Part shown: positions 25,101-34,182 of the stretch, piece by piece | How the letters are laid out: every line of letters begins with the position of its first letter | Position numbering within the stretch: the stretch's first letter is position 1 | Source of the DNA: JACCZR01 sp963830065 | Lineage (GTDB): Bacteria; Actinomycetota; Thermoleophilia; Solirubrobacterales; Thermoleophilaceae | Length of the DNA: 64,000 nucleotides | Direction of reading: 5' to 3' | Assembly: GCA_963830065.1 (NCBI GenBank) | Contig: CAWHLA010000005.1 | Coordinates: 124,001-188,000, forward strand | Notes under the pieces: model-generated | Databases searched by the model: none | What the model saw: only the letters and a program-made list of their open reading frames with translations | What the model was told of the DNA's origin: nothing | Program-made: the position numbers and the translations under genes

Positions 25101-26180
25101 CTAGGGGTTACGGGCGCGGATGTGGTCGCGCAGGCCGACGCCGTACGCCGTCGGCGTCCCGTCGTAGTTGTTGATTAGCGCCGGCCCGCTGCCGCACTGC
25201 CAGCTGCCCGGCGCCACGGCGTCCCAGGCCCACCCGAGATACGAGATCCCGTTGGCGTCGGAGAAGCCCATGAAGTCGTCGATGTACTCGTGCCGGCAGT
25301 CGTACTGACCGATCTCGCCGGCGACGACCGGGTAACGGTTCTTGATGTTCACGAGCGTGTCGCGGCACGAGCCGAAACAGACGGCGGCGAGCGGGGCGGT
25401 GGCCGGGCCGTAGGTGTGGACCGAAGCCACGGTCTGCCGGGCGGGGTCGCGCGGCTTGTAGCGCAGCCAGTGCGTCAGGTCGCGCGCGTACTTGAGCCCG
25501 CCCAGGAGCACGATCTGTCGCGACCGGACGCTGCGCACCGCCCGCAGCAGCCGGCGCATGCCGACCGCGCGGTAGGCGGGGTAGACGCGGCGGCTGGGGT
25601 TCGCCGGGCGCCGCGACACGCGGCAGCCGTGCAGCCAGCACCGCCAGCGCACGTCGTGGGGCTCGTTGTAGAGGTCGAACAGCACCCCGTTGCTGCGCCG
25701 GTAGCGGCGGGCGACCGATCGCCAGAACCTGACCGAGGTGATCGTGGGCATCGCCAGCAGGTCGCGGGCGATGCGGCGCCCAGGGGCGCTGAAGTGGTTG
25801 TCGAGGATCACGTACAGGCCGTTGCGCCGCAGCAGCCGCACGTACAGGACGATCGCCCGCCGGTATGCCCGGGCGTGGCGGCGTAGCTTGCCGACGCCGA
25901 GCCAGCAGCTCTCGTTCAGCGGGACGCGCACGGTGTTGATCCGCCAGGTCTTCATGGCGTTCACGGAGGCCTGGTCGTTGGGCCCGTCGAACACGTCGCC
26001 GAAGCCCTCCTTGCACATGTACTCGGTGCCCGAGCGGTTGATGCCCAGCAGCTGCACCGTGCGGCCGTTGTCGACCAGGCGGTTGCCGCTCACCCGCAGG
26101 TTCGCCGACGCCGACGGGGCCAACAGCAACGCCAGCGCGCTCGAGGCCAACACGATGCGGAGCGCCCGCGCGGCTCTCAC
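25101..26180 (-). CDS. Secreted glycoside hydrolase family 5 (cellulase-like)
   Basis: 359 residues from GTG 26180, which overlaps the stop of the upstream kinase gene as GTGA. The signal peptide ends near SASA (about 26). The GH5 barrel shows the acid/base Glu in DLYNEPHD (Glu173) and the nucleophile Glu in VVAGEIGQYD (Glu289), with conserved HTY before it. It should cleave beta-1,4 or related beta-glucans outside the cell. Several cysteines (CWLHGC, CFGSC, DC) suggest disulfides. Coupled to a receptor kinase, so expression is tied to a signalling protein, and it probably belongs with the glucan-synthesis genes at 34-43 kb. Confidence 0.85.
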   Translation of the reverse strand: MRAARALRIVLASSALALLLAPSASANLRVSGNRLVDNGRTVQLLGINRSGTEYMCKEGFGDVFDGPNDQASVNAMKTWRINTVRVPLNESCWLGVGKLRRHARAYRRAIVLYVRLLRRNGLYVILDNHFSAPGRRIARDLLAMPTITSVRFWRSVARRYRRSNGVLFDLYNEPHDVRWRCWLHGCRVSRRPANPSRRVYPAYRAVGMRRLLRAVRSVRSRQIVLLGGLKYARDLTHWLRYKPRDPARQTVASVHTYGPATAPLAAVCFGSCRDTLVNIKNRYPVVAGEIGQYDCRHEYIDDFMGFSDANGISYLGWAWDAVAPGSWQCGSGPALINNYDGTPTAYGVGLRDHIRARNP

Positions 26181-28042
26181 AGGGCACACAGCCAGCGGGG
26201 CGCGGCGCCGTGGATGGCCAGCGACGCCGTGTAGACGCCTCGGTTCCCCGGGGCCTGCGCCCGCGTCCCTCGCGCTACCACGGGGCCACACAGCGCCGGC
26301 GCGGTGGTCTCCCCCTGAACCGAGGGGTTGAGCTCGCTGCGGTCGAGCGATCCGTCCTGGATGCCGTTGCGGTTGAAGTCGATGCCGTGGATGACAATAA
26401 CCGCGTTGTTGTTGCGGATGTAGCGGGCGGCCTTCGGGGTGAGCGTGAAGGTGCGCTTGTACTTGATGTTCCCGGCCGCGGGGAAGCGCGCAAAGGCCAG
26501 GATGCTGCTGGCGGTGGTGTCGCCGTGGGTGGTCAGCGCGGCGCGGGCGTGGCCGTAGAACGTGCCGCCATCGGTGGTGCTGATGGCTCGGTTGCCGTTG
26601 TGGATCCCTGCGGCCGACGCCGGGGGGCACTCTCCCTTCCCGCCGCCGTGGATGTGCATCGCGTGGGGCGCATGGTTGAGCAGCCCGTTCGTGCGGATGG
26701 AGACCGTCGCGACGTCGCCCTTGAGCTGGACGTCCGCGCTGCCGCGGCCCGTGACGCGGTTGGTGGGCACGGCGGCCAGCTTCAGCGGCAGCGCGGCTGC
26801 CTTCTTCTTCGAGGAGTCGCCGCCCGAGCCGGCGATCACGACGAGGGCGACGATGGCGCAGGCCAGGGCTACGGTGCCGGCCGCTACGGCCCCCCGGTGC
26901 CGTGCCAGCCATCCCGGGCGCCTGGAGCCGCCGGCCTCACCCTCACCCGCCGGCGGGGCTGCCGACGGGGGCGGGGGCGGCGGAGGCTGGGCTGCCGAAG
27001 GGGGCTGGGCTGCCGAAGGCGCCGGCTGTGAAGCCGCAGTGGGCTGCCCGACGAACACGTCATGGCCTGAGGGGGCCGGGACCCCGGGGCCGGTGGCACC
27101 CGAGGGAGCCGATGCGGGACCTCCGAGTTGCGTCGGCGGGACGGCGCCGCCCGAGGGCTGAGCGGCCTCGCCGGACGCCTGGGGTACCTGCTCGGCGACG
27201 GCGAGGGAGACCGCGGCGGCGAGCTCGGAGGGCTTCGTGAACCGCTGGTCGGGGTTCTTGGCGGTCGCGCGCGCGACCACGTCGTCGAAGGACTTGACGA
27301 GCTCCGGACGCTGCATGCTCGGCGGGGGAGGCGAGTCGCTCACGTGCGCCCACAACTTCGCGACGTCGTTGTCCCTGGGGAACGCGACCGTGCCGGTGAG
27401 CATCTCGTAGAGCACGCACCCCAGCGAGTAGATGTCGGTGCGGCCGTCGATGTTCCCACCCTGGATCTGCTCGGGCGCGACGTAGTCGGGTGTTCCCACC
27501 CACGCACCGGACCGCGTCAGGCTGCCCCCCGATCCGAGCCGCTTCGTGAGCCCGAAGTCGGTGAGGTAGACGTGCTCGTTGCGGCCCTCGCCGGCCACGA
27601 GGATGTTGGCCGGCTTGACGTCGCGATGGACCAGCCCGCGGTCGTGCGCGGTCTCGAGGGCGTCGGCGATCTGGCTGATGATCCGGCCGACGCGCTCCAC
27701 CGGCAGCGGCCCGCTGTTGATCACCTCCCGCAGGTTGGTGCCCGGCACCAGCCGCATCGCGAGGTAGAGGACGCCCTCGAACTCACCCCCGCGGTGGACG
27801 GGCACGATGTTGGGGTGCTCCAGCGACGCTGCGAGGCGGGCCTCGGACTTGAACCGGGCCACGGCATCCTCGTTGGCGGTGTGCTCCGGCGCGATGATCT
27901 TCAGCGCCACGGTGCGATCCAGGTCCGTGTCGGTGGCCCGGTAGACCACGCCCATTCCGCCGCGGGCGAGCAGCCCGTCGACCCGGTAGCCGGCGAACAC
28001 CGAGCCGGGCTCGAGCCTCACACGATCCGTTGGGTCACCCAC
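26177..28042 (-). CDS. Receptor Ser/Thr protein kinase with extracellular CHRD/SOD-like His-rich domain
   Basis: 621 residues from GTG 28042. The PknB-like kinase (16-275) has the GGMG loop, catalytic Lys in VALKI, HRDVKPAN (about 139) and DFG, so it should be active. A Pro/Ala/Gln linker (285-375) leads to one membrane segment (about 384-406). The exterior part (420-600) has HAPHAMHIHGGGKGEC and VIVIHGIDFNRNG, a pattern of CHRD or Cu/Zn-SOD-like domains, with His clusters that could bind metal and a Cys pair (about 471 and 584). This exterior is unusual for bacterial kinases, which more often carry PASTA or propeller sensors. It heads an operon with a secreted GH5 enzyme. The sensed signal is unknown. 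Confidence 0.83.
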   Translation of the reverse strand: MGDPTDRVRLEPGSVFAGYRVDGLLARGGMGVVYRATDTDLDRTVALKIIAPEHTANEDAVARFKSEARLAASLEHPNIVPVHRGGEFEGVLYLAMRLVPGTNLREVINSGPLPVERVGRIISQIADALETAHDRGLVHRDVKPANILVAGEGRNEHVYLTDFGLTKRLGSGGSLTRSGAWVGTPDYVAPEQIQGGNIDGRTDIYSLGCVLYEMLTGTVAFPRDNDVAKLWAHVSDSPPPPSMQRPELVKSFDDVVARATAKNPDQRFTKPSELAAAVSLAVAEQVPQASGEAAQPSGGAVPPTQLGGPASAPSGATGPGVPAPSGHDVFVGQPTAASQPAPSAAQPPSAAQPPPPPPPSAAPPAGEGEAGGSRRPGWLARHRGAVAAGTVALACAIVALVVIAGSGGDSSKKKAAALPLKLAAVPTNRVTGRGSADVQLKGDVATVSIRTNGLLNHAPHAMHIHGGGKGECPPASAAGIHNGNRAISTTDGGTFYGHARAALTTHGDTTASSILAFARFPAAGNIKYKRTFTLTPKAARYIRNNNAVIVIHGIDFNRNGIQDGSLDRSELNPSVQGETTAPALCGPVVARGTRAQAPGNRGVYTASLAIHGAAPRWLCAL

Positions 28043-28096
28043 GCGCCATCATTACCACACTAGATCGTGCTCGGTGCCCATGCGCAACCAGGCCGA

Positions 28097-30190
28097 TCAG
28101 AGCTTCGCGATAGCGCTCAGGGCGACGAACACGAGCACCAGGAGCACGACCAGAACGCCAACCGCGATCAGAAACGGGACGGCGTTGCCGCCCTTGCCCT
28201 TGGCGGCCTTCGCGGGCTTCTGAGCCGCGGTGTCGGGGGCCGAAGCGGCGGCCGGGGCCTGTGGCTGCAGCGGAGCCTGTGCCTGTACCGGGGCGGGCGC
28301 CTGAGCCGGGGCGGGAGCTGCGGCCGGCGGAGACTGGGCGCTGCGCAGGGCCTCGGCGAACGCCGCGTCTCCCGTGGCGACGATCGACTCCGCGCCCGCC
28401 TGGCGCTGCTCGCCCGCCGCGACCAGAGCGGCCTCGCCGAGGTCGCCTGCGGAGGTGTAGCGCTGGTTGGGGTCCTTCGCCATCGCGCGGCCGATCACCT
28501 CGTCGAAGGCCGGCGGCAATCCGGGCATCGCCGCGACCGCCGACGGGGGCGGCTGCTCGACGTGGGCCATCATCGCGTTGCCCGCCTGGCCGGCGTACGG
28601 CGCCTGCCCGGTGAGGCTCTCGAACAGCAGGCAGCCGAGCGCGTAGACGTCGGTGCGGGCGTCGACGCGGTCCTCGGTGATCTGCTCGGGGGCGACGTAC
28701 TCGGCTCGGGCCACGATCGAGCCCTGCCGGGTCAGCCCACCGCCCTCGGTTTCCTGCTTGGCCAGGCCGAAGTCGCTCAGGTAGACGTGGTCGGCTCGGG
28801 CGAGCAGGACGTTCGCCGGCTTGACGTCGCGGTGAACGAGGCCCTGCTTGTGGGCGGCGTCCAGGCCGGCTCCCACCTGGCGCACTATCCGCGCGGCGCG
28901 CTGGGGGTCGACGCGGCCCTGACCCGAGATCAGCGCCCGCAGATCGGTCCCCTCGACGAGCCGCATGGTGATGAAGAGGACGCCGTCCTGGTCGCCCGCC
29001 TCGAGGATCGGGATGACGTTGGGGTGGTCGATCGAGGCGGCCGTCCTGGACTCGCGCTGGAACCGCTGGCGGAAGCGCTCCTCGCGGGAGTTCTCGGGGC
29101 GGATGATCTTCAGCGCCACCGGGCGCTGGAGGGCGAGCTCGTCGGCCCGGTAGACGACCCCCATGTCGCCGCGGCCGATGATCTCCTCGACCCGGCAGCC
29201 CGCGAAGACCGTGCCCAGCTCGAGGTCGTCGGCTGTGTCGCCCGAGGGCGCAGGCACCGGCGCGGGAGGGGGGGCGGGAGCACGAGCCGGGGTCGGCGGG
29301 CGGGCCGGGGTGTGGGGCCTGGCGGCCGGCTGCGGCGGCGGCGCGCTGGGCGGCCGCGCCGGCTGCGGGGACTGCGGCTGGGGCGACTGCGGGGATTGCG
29401 GCTGGGGCGACTGCGGCGGCCGGGCCGCCGGCTCGGGGGCCGTGGGCGGATGGTCGGGCGCCGCAGCCGGGGGTTGCGCCCCCCGGGCGGGCGAGGTGGG
29501 CGGGCCGACGGGGTCGTGCATCTCGGTCGCCTCGCCCGGCGCGACGACCTCGAGGGTCGTCTGCCCCATCCGGACCGAGTCGCCGACCGCCAGCGGCCGC
29601 GGCCCGGTCAGCCGCTCGCCGTTGACGAAGGTCCCGTTGGCCGACCCCAGGTCCTCGATGGTCAGACGCCCGCCGTCGCGCGACACTCGGGCGTGGCGGC
29701 GGGACAGCTCGGGGTCGTCCCCCAGCCTGCCGTCCTCGCCCATGGCCCGTCCGACCAGGAACTCGTTCTCCAGCGCGATCCGCTGGCCGCGGGCCGCTCC
29801 CTCGGCCACGAGCAGCTCCTCGCCGGGCTCGGCGGCGAGGTCTGCGGGGAGGGCTCCCTCCAGCCGGGTCCTCTCCGGCACTCCGCCGGAGGGGTCGGTG
29901 ACCTGGAGCACGGTATGGCCCACCCGGACCAGGTCGCCCAGTCCGAGCGTGCGCTCGGAGTCGATGCGCTCGTCGTTGACGAAGGTCCCGTTGGCCGATC
30001 CCAGGTCCTCGATCGTGAGCTGCCCGTTCGGCGCCCGCGTGATCTTCGCGTGCTGGCGGGAGAGCATGGGGTCGTCTCCGAGCCTGCCCTCCGTCTGGGT
30101 CGCGGCGCGGCCGATGTGGAGCTCGCCCTCGACCTCGACGGCCTCTCCGCGGTCCTTGCCCTCCGTCACGAGCAGCTGTTCGCCAGGCAT
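28097..30190 (-). CDS. FHA-FHA-Ser/Thr kinase membrane protein
   Basis: 697 residues from ATG 30190. Two FHA domains (about 22-95 and 140-215, each with RxHAx and GSANGTFVN) come first, then a Pro/Gln-rich linker with SPQPQ repeats. A PknB-like kinase (about 326-585) has GRGDMG, VALKI, HRDVKPANV and DFGLAK. An Ala/Pro/Gln linker and a C-terminal membrane anchor (about 673-693) end the protein. The whole sensory part is cytoplasmic, so this kinase probably reads phosphothreonine marks and amplifies them. It is divergent from a cyclase-ATPase-FHA gene and shares overlapping -10 elements with it. Its FHA pair is a close copy of that in the 14960-15977 protein. Confidence 0.88.
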   Translation of the reverse strand: MPGEQLLVTEGKDRGEAVEVEGELHIGRAATQTEGRLGDDPMLSRQHAKITRAPNGQLTIEDLGSANGTFVNDERIDSERTLGLGDLVRVGHTVLQVTDPSGGVPERTRLEGALPADLAAEPGEELLVAEGAARGQRIALENEFLVGRAMGEDGRLGDDPELSRRHARVSRDGGRLTIEDLGSANGTFVNGERLTGPRPLAVGDSVRMGQTTLEVVAPGEATEMHDPVGPPTSPARGAQPPAAAPDHPPTAPEPAARPPQSPQPQSPQSPQPQSPQPARPPSAPPPQPAARPHTPARPPTPARAPAPPPAPVPAPSGDTADDLELGTVFAGCRVEEIIGRGDMGVVYRADELALQRPVALKIIRPENSREERFRQRFQRESRTAASIDHPNVIPILEAGDQDGVLFITMRLVEGTDLRALISGQGRVDPQRAARIVRQVGAGLDAAHKQGLVHRDVKPANVLLARADHVYLSDFGLAKQETEGGGLTRQGSIVARAEYVAPEQITEDRVDARTDVYALGCLLFESLTGQAPYAGQAGNAMMAHVEQPPPSAVAAMPGLPPAFDEVIGRAMAKDPNQRYTSAGDLGEAALVAAGEQRQAGAESIVATGDAAFAEALRSAQSPPAAAPAPAQAPAPVQAQAPLQPQAPAAASAPDTAAQKPAKAAKGKGGNAVPFLIAVGVLVVLLVLVFVALSAIAKL

Positions 30191-30196
30191 GGTCGA

Positions 30197-30206
30197 ACCT
30201 TAAACT
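30197..30206. promoter_or_regulatory. Overlapping divergent -10 elements of two signalling genes
   Basis: The ten bases ACCTTAAACT hold TAAGGT on the minus strand (30202-30197, 6 nt before ATG 30190) and TAAACT on the plus strand (30201-30206, 7 nt before GTG 30214). The start codons are only 23 bp apart. Both transcripts would be leaderless, and the two polymerase sites should exclude each other. Confidence 0.62.
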
Positions 30207-30213
30207 CATCCCC

Positions 30214-32731
30214 GTGCGCCCGTGTCCCAACTGCGGTGAAGGGGCGCCCGATGGGGCGCGCTTCTGCTCGGCGTGCGGCGCGGCCCTCGATGCTGCGCCG
30301 CAGGCCCGCCAGGAGCTGCGCAAGGTAGTGACCATCGTCTTCTGCGATTTGTCCGGCTCCACGAGCCTCGGCGAGCGCGCTCGATCCGGAGTCCGTGCGA
30401 CGGATGATCACGCGGTACTTCGACACGATGCGGGAGGCCCTGGAGCGCCACGGCGGGACTGTCGAGAAGTTCATCGGGGACGCGGTGATGGCCGTGTTCG
30501 GGGTGCCCTCGGTGCGCGAGGACGACGCGCTGCGCGCGGTGCGGGCGGCGGCTGAGATGCAGACCGGGCTGACGGAGCTCAACGAGCAGCTCGAGCTGCG
30601 CTTCGGCGTCCGGCTGCGGGTGCGCACCGGCGTCAACACCGGCGAGGTCATCGCCGGTGACCCGTCCCAGGGGCACGGCTTCGTGACGGGAGACGCGGTG
30701 AACGTCGCCGCCCGGCTCGAGCAGGCCGCGCCCAACGGCGAGGTGCTCATCGGCCAGGACACCTACGAGCTGGTGCGGGACTCGGTTCAGGTCGAGCAGG
30801 TGCCCGCGCTGGACCTCAAGGGAAAGAGCGAGCCCGTCCCGGCCTTCCGGCTGATCGACGTCGCGGCGCCCGGCGCGGCGCAGGAGGCGAAGATCGGCTC
30901 GCCGCTGGTGGGCCGCGAGCGCGAGCTGGCCCTGCTCCGGGAGGCCTTCGACGGCACGGTGGCCGGTGGGCGCTGCGAGCTGGTCACCGTCCTCGGGCCC
31001 GCCGGGCTGGGGAAGTCGCGCCTGACGCAGGAGTTCGCCGACACGCTGCGGGGCTCGGCCGCGGTCGTCGCCGGGCACTGCGTGTCCTACGGCGAGGGCC
31101 TGACCTTCTGGCCGGTGCGCGAGGTCGTGGAGGGCCTCGCCGGGATCCACGACGGCGACAGCACCGAGGAGGCGCGGGCGGCGATCGCCCGGATGCTCCC
31201 CGACGACGACGACACCCCCGTAGTGGTCGAGCGCGTGGCCGGGGCCCTCGGGCTGGCCGACGTCGCCGCCTCGCCCGAGGAGACCTTCTGGGCCGTCCGC
31301 AGGCTCCTGGAGGCAGCCGCCGCGCGGCAACCCCTGGTGGTCCTGTTCGAGGACGTCCACTGGGGCGAGCAGACCTTCCTCGAGCTGATCGAGTACCTCG
31401 CCGGGGCGGTGCGCGGCGTGCCGATCCTGCTGGTGGCCGTCGCCCGCAACGACCTGCTCGACGCCCGCCCGGAGTTTGGCGGGACGCGGCTCGAGCTCGA
31501 CCCCCTGAGCGCGGAGGAGAGCCGCGAGCTGATCGAGCACCTGACCGCCGGCGGCGGGGTGCCCCCCGACCTCTCCGAGCGGGCGTTCACCGCCGGGGAG
31601 GGCAACCCGCTGTTCGTCGAGGAGCTCGTGCGCATGGTGGTCGACCAGCGGGAGCTGTCGGTGCCCCCCACCATCCACGCCCTGCTGGCCGCGCGCGTGG
31701 ACCGCCTCGACTCGGGCGAGCGCGCCGTGATCGAGGCGGCCGCGGTGGTGGGGAGGTCGTTCGCGGGCGGGGCTGCCTTCGAGCTGCTCGGCGGCGATGA
31801 CCGGTCGGAGCTGGACCAGCGCCTGAGCGCGCTGGAGCGCAAGGAGCTCATCCAGGCTGACGCCGGCCGCTTCGCCGGCGAGCCGACCTTCAGCTTCAAG
31901 CACATCATGATCCGGGACGTCGCCTACCAGGGGGTCCTGAAGGAGGCCCGCGCGGACTACCACGAGCGCTTCGCCGACTGGCTGGAGCGCACGGCGGGGG
32001 AGCGCGCCGGCGAGTTCGAGGAGATCCTCGGGCACCACCTGGAGCGGGCGGCGGCCTATCTGGACGAGCTCGGCCCCCTCGGCGACCACGGGAGCGAGCT
32101 GTCGGCGCGGGCGGCCGCCCGGCTCGGGTCCTCGGGGCGGCGCGCGCTGGCCCGGGGCGACATCGCACCGGCGGTGAGGCTGCTGGACAGGGCGGTGTCG
32201 CTGCTCCCCGACGACGACCCCGCCAAGCGGGACCTGACGCTGAAGCTGGGCATCGCGCTGGCCGAGACCGGGGAGGTCTCCCGCGCCGACGCCCTGCTCC
32301 AGGACCGGATCGAGGCCGAGCGGCGGGGGCGCGCCTTCGTGGTCTTCAACGATCCGGCCGGCAAGCGGCACGTGGTCGACCTCGACGACGAGACCCCGAC
32401 CGTCACCGTCGGCCGGCTCGAGGAGCGCGACGTGGTGCTGAGCTGGGACACCGAGGTCTCGCGCCGCCACGCGGAGCTGCGCCGCACCGAGCTGGGCTGG
32501 ACGCTGGTCGACGAGTGGTCGAGCAACGGCTCGTTTCTCAACGGGGAGCCCATGCGGGGCGAGCACGCGCTCCGGGACGGCGACGTCATGCGTTTCGGGG
32601 ACACGGTCGTGCTGTTCCGGGCCCCCAGGGAGGACCCGGGCTCGGTGGTCTCCCTCCAGCCCGGACAGGCGACCCTCATGGGACCGCGCCCGAGCCAGTT
32701 CCAGACCCCGCCCACCGACAAAAACGAGTAG
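30214..32731 (+). CDS. Zinc-ribbon / class III cyclase / STAND ATPase / FHA signalling protein, one frameshift
   Basis: About 838 residues from GTG 30214. The zinc ribbon (CPNC...CSAC) is followed by a class III cyclase with FCDLSG and FIGDAVMAVFG metal Asp residues and GDAVNVAARL. The frame breaks near 30384; restoring it gives LGER-LDPESVRRM, the normal family sequence, so an extra base is likely. A STAND ATPase follows with GPAGLGKS and FEDVHW. The C-terminus is an FHA domain (about 710-810) with SRRHAE and SSNGSFLNG instead of the TPR array of its paralog at 17078-20602. This fusion links nucleotide cyclase, ATPase and phosphothreonine recognition. It leads an operon with an FHA-HTH protein and a kinase. 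Confidence 0.83.
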
Positions 32732-32743
32732 AGATACGCAGGC

Positions 32744-33347
32744 GTGTACGAGAACCCGGTCCTCCTCTACGCCGACCGCGACAACAGGGAGCAGGTGCTC
32801 TCGCTGGAGCCCGGCATCACCCATCTCTCCGTGGGTCGCCTGAGCTCGTCCGACCTGCCGCTGTCCTGGGACGGACAGGTCTCGCGCCAGCACGCTCGGC
32901 TGGAACGCCACGGAGAGGAGCTGGGCGGTGGTGGACGACGGCATCTCCAGCAACGGCACGTTCGTCAACGGCGAGCGCATCACCGGCCCTCGCCTCCTGG
33001 CCGACGGCGACGCCATGCAGTTCGGCACGACCAAGGTCACCTACCGGGCCGGCCGGCAGCAGGAGGCCCAGGTGCGGACCGACCCCGGAGGTGAGGTCCC
33101 GGCACTCGTCGAGCTCTCGACCACCCAGCGCCGGGTCCTCGAGGCGCTGTGCCGGCCCTACCAGGGCGGAAACGTGTTCGCCAACCCCCTCACCGACGAC
33201 GAGCTGGCCGAGGAGCTGTTCCTGTCGCCGGGAGCGGTACGGACGCACCTGGCCGTGCTGGTGGCTAAGTTCGGCCTCGACGACACCCCCGAGGACGAGA
33301 AGCGGGTCCGCCTGGCCCAGCAGGCGATCCAGTCGGGGACCGTCTAA
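32744..33347 (+). CDS. FHA domain protein with C-terminal helix-turn-helix, one frameshift
   Basis: About 200 residues from GTG 32744, 12 nt after the cyclase-ATPase-FHA gene. The FHA domain (SRQHAR, then SSNGTFVNGERI after a +1 shift near 32920 in a G-rich run) is followed by a C-terminal domain with LTDDELAEELFLSPGAVRTHL, a helix-turn-helix resembling LuxR or winged-helix types. It could be a DNA-binding output that senses threonine phosphorylation by the kinase encoded directly downstream. No membrane segment. Target genes are unknown. Confidence 0.75.
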
Positions 33348-33351
33348 CCAG

Positions 33352-34182
33352 ATGCTCTCCCCAGGCGCCACCTTCGCCGGCTACGAGGTCGAGACCGTGG
33401 TGGGCTCGGGCGGGGTCGGCATTCTCTACCGCGCCCGGCAGCTGCGGCTGGACCGGCCTGTCGCGCTCAAGCTGGTCGAGCCGGAGATCGCCTCGGATCC
33501 GGTCATCCGCGAGCGCCTGCGCCGGGAGACCAGGACCGTGGCCGCGCTGGACCACCCCAACATCGCCCCGCTCTACGAGGCGGGTGAGCAGGACGGGACC
33601 GTCTACATCGTCACCCGCTGGGTGGAGGGCACCGAGCTGGGGGAGCTGATCCGGCGCGACAGCCCGGTCGACGCGGTGCGGGCAGCCCGCTTCGGTGCCC
33701 AGATCGCCGACGCGCTCGAGCTGGCCCACGACAAGGGCCTCGTGCACCGCGACGTCAAGCCCACCAACGTGATCGTCACCGACGAGGACCACGTCTACCT
33801 GACCGACTTCGGCCTGGCCAAGCGGGTGGGGTCGGCCTCGGGGCTGACCGGGGCCAACCAGATGCTCGGCACGGTGGACTACGTGGCCCCGGAGGCGATC
33901 GAGGGCAACGATCCCGAGGCTCGCGGCGACGTCTACGCCCTTGGCACCGTGGTCTACGAGACGCTGGTGGGCTCGGCTCCTTTCGCGGGCGAGGCGGGCG
34001 GGATGGCCAAGATGTGGGCCCAGCTCAACGCCGACCCGCCGTCGCTGCGCGAGCAGCGCCCCGACGTGCCCCAGCCGCTGGAGGACGTGATCATGCGGTC
34101 GCTGGCCAAACGCCCGGCGGACCGCCCCTCGGCACCCGAGTTCGCCGCGGCGGCGCTACGGGCGGTGGGCGAGCGGCGCTAG
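33352..34182 (+). CDS. Soluble Ser/Thr protein kinase (PknB-like, kinase domain only)
   Basis: 276 residues from ATG 33352, 4 nt after the FHA-HTH gene. It is a bare kinase domain: glycine loop GSGGVG, Lys in VALKLVEPE, HRDVKPTNV, DFGLAKR and APEAIEG. It has no membrane segment or sensor, unlike the other three kinases in this window. Its operon partners carry FHA domains, so it probably phosphorylates one of them or itself, with the FHA-HTH protein as transcriptional output (inference). Its TAG shares a CTAG with the stop of the convergent GH8 gene. Confidence 0.9.
   Translation: MLSPGATFAGYEVETVVGSGGVGILYRARQLRLDRPVALKLVEPEIASDPVIRERLRRETRTVAALDHPNIAPLYEAGEQDGTVYIVTRWVEGTELGELIRRDSPVDAVRAARFGAQIADALELAHDKGLVHRDVKPTNVIVTDEDHVYLTDFGLAKRVGSASGLTGANQMLGTVDYVAPEAIEGNDPEARGDVYALGTVVYETLVGSAPFAGEAGGMAKMWAQLNADPPSLREQRPDVPQPLEDVIMRSLAKRPADRPSAPEFAAAALRAVGERR

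Noticed and set aside
30384..30384. Programmed frameshift in the cyclase-ATPase-FHA gene
   Set aside because: No slippery heptamer or stimulatory structure was seen, and many other genes nearby have the same net +1 change, so a consensus error is simpler.
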